From: Cytophagaceae bacterium
GTDB lineage: Bacteria > Bacteroidota > Bacteroidia > Cytophagales > Cytophagaceae
DNA length: 43,516 nucleotides
Assembly: GCA_021151805.1 (NCBI GenBank)
Contig: JAGKWN010000026.1
Coordinates: 1-43,516, forward strand
Direction of reading: 5' to 3'
Shown: one piece after another, positions 17,826-26,304 of the stretch
Position numbering within the stretch: position 1 is the first letter of the stretch
Layout of the letters: each line of letters begins with the position of its first letter
Position numbers and translations under genes: made by a program
The notes under the pieces: model-generated
What the model was told of the DNA's origin: nothing
The model's input: the letters and a program-made list of their open reading frames with translations, nothing else
The model's database searches: none

Positions 17826-18593
17826 GTGGGCATCATTGAAACACATATTCATTTATATTCAGAAGAATACAAAGCAGATCGCAATCTACTTATACAACAA
17901 GCCATAGATGCAGGCGTGGATGCCTTTTACATGCCAAATGTGGATGTGCATTCCATTGAACCTATGTATGCAGTGGAGAAAGATTTTCCGAAGCATTGTT
18001 TTGCCATGATGGGGCTGCATCCCTGTTATGTAAAAGAAGATTATAAGGAACAACTGGCTGTTATTGAACGACATCTTGCAGCACGTTCATTTGTTGCGCT
18101 GGGTGAAGTAGGTATTGACTTGTACTGGGATAAAACTTTTTTAGCACAACAGCAGGATGCGCTGAACATACAGGCGGAATGGGCTTTGAAATACAACCTG
18201 CCGATTGTGATTCATAGCCGTGAGGCCAATGCAGAATCGCTGGAAGTTTTGAAGCCCTACATGCAAAGAGGTTTACGGGGTGTCTTCCATTGTTTTTCAG
18301 GTTCACTGGCTGAAGTTACGATACTGAAAACATATGGCTGGATGATTGGCATTGGAGGCGTAGTAACCTATAAGAAAGCGGGCCTTGATGCGTTAATTGC
18401 AGAGATCGGGATCGGGCAGGTGGTGTTGGAAACGGATGGTCCATACCTGGCGCCGGTACCGTACCGCGGCAAGCGTAATGAACCTGCTTATATTGATCTG
18501 GTTGCGCAGAAAATAGGAGACGTGCTGCACATGCCGAAGGAAATGGTGATAGAACAGACTACAAAGAATACGAAAGCGTTATTCAGTAGATAG
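17826..18593 (+). CDS. TatD-family metal-dependent hydrolase
   Basis: A 255-aa TIM-barrel hydrolase of the TatD DNase family. Metal-binding motifs are ETHIHL (E5, H7, H9; the usual family form is D-T-H-C-H), LGEVGIDLYWD, VIHSREA, VFHCFSGS and LETDGPYLAP. Members are 3'-5' exonucleases or DNases in the cytosol. The start is GTG 17826, immediately before the first metal motif; nothing upstream is coding because an AT-rich repeat abuts it. The last codons and the TAG stop (18591-18593) coincide with the beginning of a CAGT-type repeat array, so the C-terminus LFSR may have been set by the repeat. Confidence 0.92.
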   Translation: MGIIETHIHLYSEEYKADRNLLIQQAIDAGVDAFYMPNVDVHSIEPMYAVEKDFPKHCFAMMGLHPCYVKEDYKEQLAVIERHLAARSFVALGEVGIDLYWDKTFLAQQQDALNIQAEWALKYNLPIVIHSREANAESLEVLKPYMQRGLRGVFHCFSGSLAEVTILKTYGWMIGIGGVVTYKKAGLDALIAEIGIGQVVLETDGPYLAPVPYRGKRNEPAYIDLVAQKIGDVLHMPKEMVIEQTTKNTKALFSR

Positions 18594-18615
18594 TGGACAG
18601 TTGTCAGTAAACAGT
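18584..18615 (+). repeat. CAGT-type intergenic repeat array
   Basis: Repeated CAGT-centred units with the core TAGTGGACAGTTGTCAGTAA. The TAG is the stop codon of tatD. The same core occurs near 30.2, 30.4, 30.9, 31.0 and 34.4 kb. Confidence 0.8.
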
Positions 18616-18756
18616 TTATAAGTAGTGCTACTGAGATATTGTAAGGAAATAGGAGTAATTGATAAATCTCCGTAGAAATCCTTATCATAAAAACTCAAAA
18701 TGTATTAATTTCAGGGGATAAAAGAATTCTCATTCACCCACCCCTAAAAAACAAAA

Positions 18757-19404
18757 ATGAAAACTCTTACTAAAGAAATGCAGGCGTCCATTACGCCTTC
18801 CATCGCATTGGAATTATTAAAAGAAGGTAACAAAAGGTTTGTCAGCAATCTGAAAATAAACCGTAACCTGCTGCAGCAGGCCAATGAAACATCCGACGGC
18901 CAGCATCCATTTGCAGTTATATTAAGCTGTATTGACAGCAGAACATCCGCAGAATTAATTTTCGACCAGGGATTGGGCGATATTTTCAGCGCACGTATTG
19001 CCGGCAATATTATCAACGAAGATATCCTGGGCAGTATGGAATTTGCCTGCAAAGTAGCAGGTTCAAAAATTATTGTGGTGCTGGGTCATACCAAATGCGG
19101 CGCCGTAAAAGGTGCCTGCGACCATGTGGAAATGGGCAACCTTACCGCTTTGCTTTCCAAGATCAGACCTGCGGTTGACGACGAAACAACTACGACTGAG
19201 AACAGAACTTCCAGCAACAGTGAGTTCGTAGAAAAGGTTTCTGTGATCAATGTGAAACGTACGGTACGTGCGATTATGGAGAGAAGTCCGATATTGAAAG
19301 AAATGATTCTTGCCGGACAGATCGGTATTGTGGGCGGTGTCCATGAAATCACTTCCGGTGAAGTAACCTTCCACCAGGATACACTGATCGTAGGCGGCAA
19401 CTAA
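18757..19404 (+). CDS. Beta-class carbonic anhydrase
   Basis: Converts CO2 and water to bicarbonate. The zinc ligands and catalytic dyad are visible: C58-x-D60-x-R62 in LSCIDSRTSAE, and H111 with C114 in VVLGHTKCGAVKGA. At 215 aa it has the usual length of bacterial beta-class enzymes. There is no signal peptide, so it is cytosolic. It stands alone between a repeat-containing gap and a hairpin terminator, probably as a single-gene unit; the 160-bp gap upstream should hold its promoter. Confidence 0.95.
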   Translation: MKTLTKEMQASITPSIALELLKEGNKRFVSNLKINRNLLQQANETSDGQHPFAVILSCIDSRTSAELIFDQGLGDIFSARIAGNIINEDILGSMEFACKVAGSKIIVVLGHTKCGAVKGACDHVEMGNLTALLSKIRPAVDDETTTTENRTSSNSEFVEKVSVINVKRTVRAIMERSPILKEMILAGQIGIVGGVHEITSGEVTFHQDTLIVGGN

Positions 19405-19411
19405 TATTAAC

Positions 19412-19446
19412 AGAGTATCCGTTGATGTTCGTTCAACGGATACTCT
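19412..19446. terminator. Hairpin terminator between convergent genes
   Basis: Perfect 14-bp arms (19412-19425 and 19433-19446) with a 7-base loop, just after the carbonic anhydrase and before the 3' end of the convergent OmpA-domain gene. Confidence 0.75.
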
Positions 19447-19503
19447 TTATATCATTTAATCAGCATGTGTTTTTATTCATGTTGCTGGTCAGTATAGTTC
19501 TTC

Positions 19504-21603
19504 TTACATACTGACAATTTTAAACTCAACCCTTCTGTTTAATCTTCGAGTTTCTTCTTTATCATTGCTGGCAATTGGTCTTGAGCTGCCATAGCCTTTG
19601 CCCGTAAGCCTGTTGGCTGCAATGCCATGTGCGATCAGGTAATTTTTAATGGTAATCACTCTATCTTCAGAGAGCTTCTGGTTTTGCTTGGGATTTCCCA
19701 CGTTATCGGTATGGCCTGAAATTTCAATTTTAATGTTGGGATTATCTTTCAGGATCTGAACTAAGCGATCAAGTTCCGCATAACTGTCAGACAGCAAGAC
19801 AGGCTTGCTCTGCACAAACCATACATTGTTGAGCGCAATTGTAGAGCCTACTTTCATCGGTGCAAGTAAGAGGTTACGTTCTATCTCTGTATAAGTTTTT
19901 ACTACAGGTAGCTCAATGCTTGACCGTTCGGAATAGTAACCGGTTTTATCTGCATGAAAGCCATATGTCTGGCCATAAGGAAGAATGATCCTGTAGCTGC
20001 CATCAATCGGGTTGGTTCGAGCGATTCCAACCTCTTCATTTGTAGTAAGGTTGTAGTAGGTGATGGTTGCTTCGAGCGGTTTGCCGGTTTCTTTATCTGA
20101 CACTTTTCCGTAGATCACAACAACCGGTTCGGGCTTTAACTCTTCCGCAGGTTTGATTCTGAAAATATCTTCTTGCCCTATGCTCTGATGTGTTGAAACA
20201 ATATAACCATATTCTCCATTGGCTGGTGTAGAATAATAGCCGTCCCAGGCGGCGGTGTTGATCTCAGGTCCAAGGTTAATCGGTTCACTCCAGTTGGTCC
20301 AGCTGTTATCCAATCTTTTCGAAACAAAAATATCATTGTCGCCATAGCCGGGTTTGCCGCTGGTAGAAAAATAAAGCGTTACCATATCAGCAGCAAGATA
20401 GGGTGTGGATTCGTCGCCAAAGGTATTTACTACGCGCCCCATATTTACTGGCCGCGACCAGGTAGCATCTTTTTGGAGGAAGCTCACATATAAATCGTTT
20501 TCACCATTGGAATCTTTTCGTTGCAGAGACAGGATTAATATTTTTCCGTTTGCTGAAAGATTATAACTTACCTGCGTTCCATCATTATAATAATCTTCTA
20601 TTTCGAGTTTAACGGGAATGCTCCAGCCTGCCGGTGTTCTGTGCGTGATGGATACGCCTTTTGCGTTTATGGGGGTTCCATCGGAGTTGTATAGATTACC
20701 AACAAGCATGGTATTTTCATCGGGCGAAATGGAAAGCACAAAATTGTGGCTGGTATTGTTTAACGGCGCTCCGATATTTTCAGTCTTTGCCCAATTGCCA
20801 TTTTCATCATGTGTAACCCAGATATCATCGTTATCATTTCCGGGCGTGTTTCCCGGATGATTTCTTCGATCTATGTAAAGCGTCTTTCCATCCTGCGTAA
20901 TAACCGGACCTATTTCTCCATAGGATGAATTAACATTGGTGCCAAGATTTTCTTTTGTATAATGTACCGATGATTGATTGATCAGGTTAATGGTATTGGC
21001 TTGTTTTACTTGGACATAATCCACGGCTACTTTCATTCTTCCATTCAGTACAAAACCGATGGAGAGTCCGAAGAATGGTTGATAAGGCTGTGAAAACAAT
21101 CGTTTACCATTTACCCAAAAAGAAATTTCCTGTCCGGTTTTTTTTATACCAAGTACATTGGCGCTTTTCTTTTTATTGATTCCTTTTACTTTGGTATATT
21201 CCTGTGTAGAGAAAAAGACATCATTTTTATAACCGTAGAGGTTGTACTGTCCGTTGGAAGTAACAACAAAGCTGTAATAATTCTGAATGCCTGACATGCC
21301 AAAAACGATGCCGTAACCCTCGTCATTAGTGCCCGTGAGCTGGGTCATCTCAGCTTCTATATAAAAGTCTTTTGAAGGGTTGATGTAAAGACTTTTGGTG
21401 AATAGCCAGCTCATGCTGCTTCGCTTATGTTCAATAATATATTGCCCATCCTGAATTTTGCAGGAGCTATTCTCACTTTCCGATTCTGACCAGGCAGCAT
21501 CGCCGGTAAAGTCATCTTCAAATCCTTCTACAGTATGCGGCTGAGCAATGGTTTGGAGAGAATAGAGCAGTATGAGTATAAAAAGTATGATTGCTTTTTT
21601 CAT
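19504..21603 (-). CDS. Exported PD40-repeat / OmpA-domain envelope protein
   Basis: The start ATG 21603 is chosen because it opens a clean signal peptide (MKKAIILFILILLYSLQTIA); the frame continues 54 codons upstream without similarity to a leader. The mature protein has a jelly-roll-like region (about residues 30-200, with FWVNGKRLF), PD40/WD40-like beta-propeller blades (about 228-480, with ISPDEN and DNDIFVSKRL motifs), a carboxypeptidase-regulatory-like beta sandwich (about 500-580) and an OmpA C-terminal peptidoglycan-binding domain (about 590-699, with ISGHTDNVG and LSEDRV). This order is a common Bacteroidota envelope type. It probably links peptidoglycan to the outer membrane or a surface complex; a gliding or secretion role is possible but not shown. 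Confidence 0.9.
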   Translation of the reverse strand: MKKAIILFILILLYSLQTIAQPHTVEGFEDDFTGDAAWSESESENSSCKIQDGQYIIEHKRSSMSWLFTKSLYINPSKDFYIEAEMTQLTGTNDEGYGIVFGMSGIQNYYSFVVTSNGQYNLYGYKNDVFFSTQEYTKVKGINKKKSANVLGIKKTGQEISFWVNGKRLFSQPYQPFFGLSIGFVLNGRMKVAVDYVQVKQANTINLINQSSVHYTKENLGTNVNSSYGEIGPVITQDGKTLYIDRRNHPGNTPGNDNDDIWVTHDENGNWAKTENIGAPLNNTSHNFVLSISPDENTMLVGNLYNSDGTPINAKGVSITHRTPAGWSIPVKLEIEDYYNDGTQVSYNLSANGKILILSLQRKDSNGENDLYVSFLQKDATWSRPVNMGRVVNTFGDESTPYLAADMVTLYFSTSGKPGYGDNDIFVSKRLDNSWTNWSEPINLGPEINTAAWDGYYSTPANGEYGYIVSTHQSIGQEDIFRIKPAEELKPEPVVVIYGKVSDKETGKPLEATITYYNLTTNEEVGIARTNPIDGSYRIILPYGQTYGFHADKTGYYSERSSIELPVVKTYTEIERNLLLAPMKVGSTIALNNVWFVQSKPVLLSDSYAELDRLVQILKDNPNIKIEISGHTDNVGNPKQNQKLSEDRVITIKNYLIAHGIAANRLTGKGYGSSRPIASNDKEETRRLNRRVEFKIVSM

Positions 21604-21710
21604 AGGGTTCTTATAAAAATTGAAACACTTATATAAATACGTTGATTCGGATAAAAAAATCAAAAATGCGTCCGGTTTTTTAGCGGGAATTTTTACGGAG
21701 GGATAAATAA

Positions 21711-21736
21711 AAAGCCTTCCGGTTAGGGAAGGCTTT
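21711..21736 (-). terminator. Terminator of the epimerase gene
   Basis: Perfect 10-bp stem (21711-21720 with 21727-21736). Read on the minus strand it is followed by a T-rich tail, placing it downstream of the epimerase at 21794. Confidence 0.8.
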
Positions 21737-21793
21737 GATTTGTATAGATTCGCTGACGCAAGCATTTGTATATTCCTTTATAAATGCGATCAC

Positions 21794-22768
21794 TTAACGC
21801 AGAGAGAGCTTCGCTTCGTTTTTATTCTTATACCAGTCATAAAAAAGATGTAAGCCATCTTCCAGACTGGTCTGAGGATTATATTCCAGCAGTTTTATTG
21901 CTTTATCTATGGAAGCGCAAGTCATTCTCATGTCGCCGGGCTGTTCGGAAGTATAGATTTTTTTTGCCTGTTTGCCGGTTACGCGTTCGAGAGAGGCTAC
22001 CAGCTCTGATAGAGATATAGGTTTGTTATTGCCCAGATTAATCGTTTCAAATACTTGATCCCTGTTCAGAAGATATCTGCAGGCTGCCATTATACCTTGT
22101 ACTACATCATCAATATAGGTATAGTCTCTGCTGGTATCTCCTTTGCCGTATAAGGTTAGAGGCAGATCATTCGCAATGGTTCTGAAAAATTTATGAATAG
22201 CAAGATCGGGCCGTTGGGCAGGACCGTACACGGTGAATAAACGAAGGTTTATAATATCAAGGTTGTACAGATGATGATACGTATGGTTGAGTAGTTCACA
22301 GCTGCGCTTAGACATGGCATAGGGCGAGACAGGAAAAATATTTGTGTCCTCTTCTGAAAAAGGAATCCGGTTATTGCTGCCATATACAGAAGAGGATGAA
22401 GCAAAAACAAGCTTGTTTAATTGATTGTTTTTCATCCATTCCAGTATATTCAGTGTGCCGTTTATATTGACTTCCAGATACTCCGCGGGCATCTGCAGCG
22501 ATGGCTGTATGCCAGCTTTAGCTGCAAGATGTATCACTACATCTACTTTGTCCTTAATGTTGTTGAATACAGACGCATTGCGAATATCGCCTTCTATAAA
22601 AGAAAAATTTTCCGATGCGCGCAATGGAGCAAGGTTATTTTCTTTGACAGATCGCTCATAAAAATCATCAAAATTATCAATCCCCAGAATCTCTGTTCCG
22701 GTTTTGATCATTGAAGCGGCCAGATTAGAACCGATAAATCCAGCAACACCTGTTATTAGTATTTTCAT
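21794..22768 (-). CDS. NAD-dependent nucleotide-sugar epimerase/dehydratase (extended SDR)
   Basis: A 324-aa extended SDR with TGVAGFIGSNLA for NAD binding, D-x-x-D at GIDNFDDFYE, the serine region FASSSSVYG, catalytic Y-x-x-x-K in YAMSK, and RLFTVYGPAQRPDLAI for sugar-nucleotide binding. The pattern is closest to UDP-glucuronate/UDP-galactose 4-epimerases, but the exact substrate is inference. It would supply an activated sugar to the nearby glycosyltransferases. The gene is divergent from the GT/sulfotransferase fusion at 22906 with about 137 bp between starts, where both promoters should lie. Confidence 0.92.
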   Translation of the reverse strand: MKILITGVAGFIGSNLAASMIKTGTEILGIDNFDDFYERSVKENNLAPLRASENFSFIEGDIRNASVFNNIKDKVDVVIHLAAKAGIQPSLQMPAEYLEVNINGTLNILEWMKNNQLNKLVFASSSSVYGSNNRIPFSEEDTNIFPVSPYAMSKRSCELLNHTYHHLYNLDIINLRLFTVYGPAQRPDLAIHKFFRTIANDLPLTLYGKGDTSRDYTYIDDVVQGIMAACRYLLNRDQVFETINLGNNKPISLSELVASLERVTGKQAKKIYTSEQPGDMRMTCASIDKAIKLLEYNPQTSLEDGLHLFYDWYKNKNEAKLSLR

Positions 22769-22905
22769 TTTAAAATGATTAAAAGATAAGATTAATAATA
22801 AATTGCAGCTACTAATTGCGCACTCTTTTTTTAATTGAAAGTCAAGATACCGAAAAAAAATAATTAAGTATTGTTAACTTTAAAACCTTAAAGTAAACTA
22901 CAGGA

Positions 22906-24630
22906 ATGAATACTGAAATACCCAAAATATTATGGATACTCTGGTTCCAGAATTGGGAAAACGCGCCCTTGATGGTACAGAAATGTAAAGATACCTGGAT
23001 AGAACATAACCAGGACTGGACGATACATTTTCTTACCAATGACAATCTACCTGAGTTTCTTGATATGGATGCTGTACTTCCTGGATTTAAAGACAAAAAA
23101 GTACCACTCGTATCCTATAGTAATATGATCCGAATGGCTCTGCTGATCAAGTATGGCGGGGTATGGGCAGATAGTACCGTTTACTGCAACAGGCCGCTGA
23201 ATGAATGGTTACTGCAATGTACTGCGCCAAGTGGGTTTTTTGCTTTCGCAAAACCAGGTCCTGACAGGATGATGTCTACGTGGTTTCTGGCGGCTCCTCC
23301 CGGGCATACGCTTGTTAAAAAATGGTATGCTGCGTGCTTGAATTACTGGAGTACACGTACGGAACGCCATACGTATCACTGGTGCCATTACTTATTCGGA
23401 GACCTGTATCGGACAGATAAAGAGTTTAAAAAAATCTGGGATAAAACCGTCAAGCTTTCGGCTGATGGTCCACATTATTTTTTGCCATACGAAGATACTT
23501 TTTTTAAACCACTCACAGCGGAAGTAAAAGAAGCTATTGATCATCCGGTAACGCCAGTGTTTAAACTAAGCTTCAAATATGATCGGACGTTGGTTAAAAG
23601 CAACTCGGTGATTCAATATTTACTGTCGTATAAAGAAGAGGCAAAGACGATTATTTTGGTGGGCATGCAAGGTTCCGGTTTATCTCTTACTGCAACAGTC
23701 CTTCAATCTGCCGGATTGAACCTGGGCGAGGAATTGATGAGTGCGGGAGCTGGTATTACAAGGGGGAACAATGAGAGCCTGGATTTTTATAATTTTCATC
23801 AGAGACTTCTTAAAAAAAATAATCTTGATCCCAATGGTTGGGATCTGAAAGGTGTTGGAACCCTTGATAAAGCCGATGAAGCCGAAGCCCGTGAAATCAT
23901 AGAAATCAATAAGACAAAGCTGTGGGGATGGAAAGATCCAAGAACAGTACTGTTTCTGGATCTATGGGCAACGTTAATTCCGAATGCCTGTTTCTTATTT
24001 ATTTACCAGTCTCCGGTGGAGGTAGCAGATTCCCTTTATAGAAAAGGGGTGAATCCTGTGCTGGAAAATAATCCGGAAAAGGTATTTGATGTATGGTATG
24101 ATTTCAACAGCCTGATGTTGAAATCACACGAACGGTTTATGGATCGTTCGTTGTTGTTGCATGTCAACGCTTTCGTTAAGGACTCTTCTGAATGTATCAG
24201 GATGATAAACGAAAAATTTGCCGTAGATCTGAATCCGGAAATGAAACAACAGATCAAAGTATTGCACGAGGAAGATCAGAAAAAACAAATCAGTAAACGC
24301 AGGCTGCTTCATACACACAAGCCAGAAATCTGGCAACTATATACGGAGCTCATCAGAAAATCATGGCATCCCTCAGGTTTTGATTCAGACGCTGAGCTAT
24401 CGCTGGAAGATAGTAATGTTCTTCAGTTGAATGGTTTTAATCAATGGCAAAACCAATATAGGAGAGAAGCAGAGCTGAACAGAGAGGTCAGGGAATTGAA
24501 AACAAAGCTTAACCGTAATGACGATCATCTGCAAAAGATGGAAGCTGAACTTAGTTGGATGAAGCAGACAAGATTCTGGCGAATGGGCAATGCCTGGCGG
24601 AAAGTTAAATCCCTGGTGGTTCGTAAGTAA
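22906..24630 (+). CDS. Capsular GT32-like glycosyltransferase fused to sulfotransferase-like domain
   Basis: Residues about 1-210 match the capsular polysaccharide synthesis (GT32-like) fold: IPKILWILWFQ at the start, then LLIKYGGVWADSTVY with the D89-x-T91 site. Residues about 245-440 are a second enzyme: a P-loop VGMQGSGLSLTATVLQSAG (from V252) typical of PAPS-dependent sulfotransferases, GWKDPRTVLFLD, and FLFIYQSPVEVADSLYRK in the place of the 3'-phosphate-binding motif. The C-terminus (about 515-560) is a coiled coil rich in E, L and K. The fusion suggests one protein that adds a sugar and sulfates a glycan. The order of action and acceptor are unknown. Confidence 0.85.
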   Translation: MNTEIPKILWILWFQNWENAPLMVQKCKDTWIEHNQDWTIHFLTNDNLPEFLDMDAVLPGFKDKKVPLVSYSNMIRMALLIKYGGVWADSTVYCNRPLNEWLLQCTAPSGFFAFAKPGPDRMMSTWFLAAPPGHTLVKKWYAACLNYWSTRTERHTYHWCHYLFGDLYRTDKEFKKIWDKTVKLSADGPHYFLPYEDTFFKPLTAEVKEAIDHPVTPVFKLSFKYDRTLVKSNSVIQYLLSYKEEAKTIILVGMQGSGLSLTATVLQSAGLNLGEELMSAGAGITRGNNESLDFYNFHQRLLKKNNLDPNGWDLKGVGTLDKADEAEAREIIEINKTKLWGWKDPRTVLFLDLWATLIPNACFLFIYQSPVEVADSLYRKGVNPVLENNPEKVFDVWYDFNSLMLKSHERFMDRSLLLHVNAFVKDSSECIRMINEKFAVDLNPEMKQQIKVLHEEDQKKQISKRRLLHTHKPEIWQLYTELIRKSWHPSGFDSDAELSLEDSNVLQLNGFNQWQNQYRREAELNREVRELKTKLNRNDDHLQKMEAELSWMKQTRFWRMGNAWRKVKSLVVRK

Positions 24631-24640
24631 AGCAACTAAA

Positions 24641-24688
24641 GGAAAGATTAGTGTATACATTCAACTGAATGTATACACTAATCTTTCC
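24641..24688. terminator. Perfect 23-bp hairpin between convergent genes
   Basis: Arms 24641-24663 and 24666-24688 are exact reverse complements with a 2-base centre. The right arm includes the stop codon of the convergent GT2 gene. It can end transcription in both directions. Confidence 0.8.
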
Positions 24689-25748
24689 GGACTTTTCTGT
24701 ATAAGCGTTGAAGAAAAGCGATCAGATTATTGGAAGAATCGTCTATGGCAAGCCACTCATTTGCGATCCGGTAATATTCTCTGGCTTCGTCTTTTTTTCC
24801 CAGCCCCATAAATGTATGTCCGGTATTTTTCCATTCTGCAGCAATCCTGCGGCTTGCGATACGTTGAAAGGATTCGCTGTTATGTTCGCAAAAACGTTTG
24901 AAGGCTTCCTTTGAAACGGCATTGGCAAGCGTCGCCATTCCGGTTTGGCCGTCGCGCCTCCACAGGGTGATCAATGCTTCTATTTCATCAAAGCTCACTT
25001 CGCGCCCAAGGTAATGACGTAGCGAGTTGCTCATGATCCCGTGCCAGTTCTTACGTTTGACTGATGCATACTGCTGCGGCGACTGATTTGGATGGATACG
25101 TTGGCGCATCGCAGGAACGGGAACACATTCTATACGTCCACGTTTTAACAATTTTACCCAAAGGTCAAAATCCTCTGAAGAAGGATACTCCATAGAATAG
25201 CCGCCTTCTGCCAGTACATCATCCTTGCGGTACATAACCTGCCCATGGCCGGCTACTATATTAAAAAAGTTCAGCAGGAATACTACTACCTCATGCGGGG
25301 CGTCCGACTTCCATGAACTTATATACTTACCATCCGCATCCATATATTCAAACGGAGAGGTGACTAGTATTACATCCGGTCGGCTGCTTATAAACTTAGT
25401 TTGCGCCGAGAGCCTTCCCGGTAACATGACATCATCGCTGTCAATACGGGCAATATACCGGCCTCTGGAATGCGCAAGACCACGATTAAGTGCTCCGGGG
25501 ATACCTTCGTTATGAGGTGCGGTAACTACTACGATCCGGCTGTCTTTCTCCTGCCATCTTTTCAGAATTTGCGGAGAAGCATCTGTTGAACCATCATCAA
25601 CAAGTACAAGTTCAAAGGAATTGTAGTCCTGTGCAAGTACGCTTTCAATCGCTTCATCAACAAATTTCTCCCGGTTGTAAACCGGCATAAGAACTGAAAC
25701 CAGAGGAGATCCATTGTCCTCAATAGTACCTGCAGATGTATTGGTCAT
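24678..25748 (-). CDS. GT2 family glycosyltransferase
   Basis: A soluble 356-aa GT-A enzyme: VSVLMPVYNREKFVDEAI, LVLVDDGSTDAS and RYIARIDSDDVMLPGRL, the last giving the metal-binding D-x-D, with YPSSEDFDLWVKLLKRG as the acceptor-side acidic motif. The C-terminal 130 residues are helical and without TM segments. It probably adds a sugar to a lipid-linked oligosaccharide. It is convergent with the GT/sulfotransferase gene. No gene lies immediately upstream, so it is probably transcribed from the 25749-25890 gap. Confidence 0.92.
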   Translation of the reverse strand: MTNTSAGTIEDNGSPLVSVLMPVYNREKFVDEAIESVLAQDYNSFELVLVDDGSTDASPQILKRWQEKDSRIVVVTAPHNEGIPGALNRGLAHSRGRYIARIDSDDVMLPGRLSAQTKFISSRPDVILVTSPFEYMDADGKYISSWKSDAPHEVVVFLLNFFNIVAGHGQVMYRKDDVLAEGGYSMEYPSSEDFDLWVKLLKRGRIECVPVPAMRQRIHPNQSPQQYASVKRKNWHGIMSNSLRHYLGREVSFDEIEALITLWRRDGQTGMATLANAVSKEAFKRFCEHNSESFQRIASRRIAAEWKNTGHTFMGLGKKDEAREYYRIANEWLAIDDSSNNLIAFLQRLYRKVRKD

Positions 25749-25894
25749 AAGAGAAAATAATTTCTAATAAAATTTACTTCCATTGAAGAGAAGAATGATT
25801 CAAGATAATTAAGTTTTTTGGATTATTGAATAAAATGCTTTTTACAGAGAATTTTTCAAAAAAAAAGAAATGTTGTGGGAGGTGGCTGTAAAAT

Positions 25895-25924
25895 AAAAAG
25901 GCTTCATGTTACTGAAGCCTTTTT
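25895..25924 (-). terminator. Terminator downstream of tRNA-Ser
   Basis: Perfect 12-bp arms (25895-25906 and 25913-25924) with a 6-base loop; on the minus strand it follows the tRNA 3' end by a few bases and ends in a T run. Confidence 0.85.
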
Positions 25925-25928
25925 ATGT

Positions 25929-26014
25929 AGAGAAGAAGGGATTCGAACCCTCGGTACGGTTACCCGCACACACGCTTTCCAAGCGTGCTCCTTAAACCAC
26001 TCGGACACCTCTCT
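25929..26014 (-). tRNA. tRNA-Ser(GGA)
   Basis: On the minus strand a full class-II tRNA folds: acceptor 26014-26008 with 25935-25929, D arm with GAGTGGTTTAA, anticodon stem CACGC/GCGTG around TTGGAAA (anticodon GGA), a long variable arm (TGCGGGTAACCGTA) and T loop TTCGAAT. The acceptor starts with an A-U pair and the next base after the stem is A, where serine tRNAs usually have G73. CCA is not encoded. Confidence 0.92.
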
Positions 26015-26304
26015 ATGGTTTTAAAAATTCCAAATAACAAATTCCAAAAGGATAAATGATAGACGTTATTTCGAATCGGGATACAAATTAACGTTTTTAT
26101 TCGGCCAAATCCAAAAGAGGATTCAATGATAAATCCCGAAGTTGAATAAAATTTATAGGGTGCTGTTTGTTAAATGATTACAGGATATTTTTTTGTGGGA
26201 TGTTTAATATTGAGGATAAGAAAGGATGTTCTGAAATGTTTATTTTAGCAGCAACAAAAATGCAGATAATCTTTTACCATGTATTAAGTAAACCTTTCAC
26301 CCTT
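26015..26304 (+). other. Gap between tRNA-Ser and the DUF1254 lipoprotein
   Basis: No gene seen. The frame of the downstream gene is open back to 26167 but lacks coding character before the lipoprotein signal at 26305. A TTTG at 26166 with a TA-T-rich stretch ending in G at 26186-26195 is a weak Bacteroidota-type promoter candidate; the spacing is shorter than usual. Confidence 0.35.

Noticed and set aside
21604..21765. 54-residue N-terminal extension of the OmpA-domain protein
   Set aside because: It includes the epimerase terminator hairpin and precedes an intact signal peptide.
26167..26304. N-terminal extension of the DUF1254 protein
   Set aside because: The lipoprotein signal begins at 26305; the 46 upstream residues have no leader or family character.
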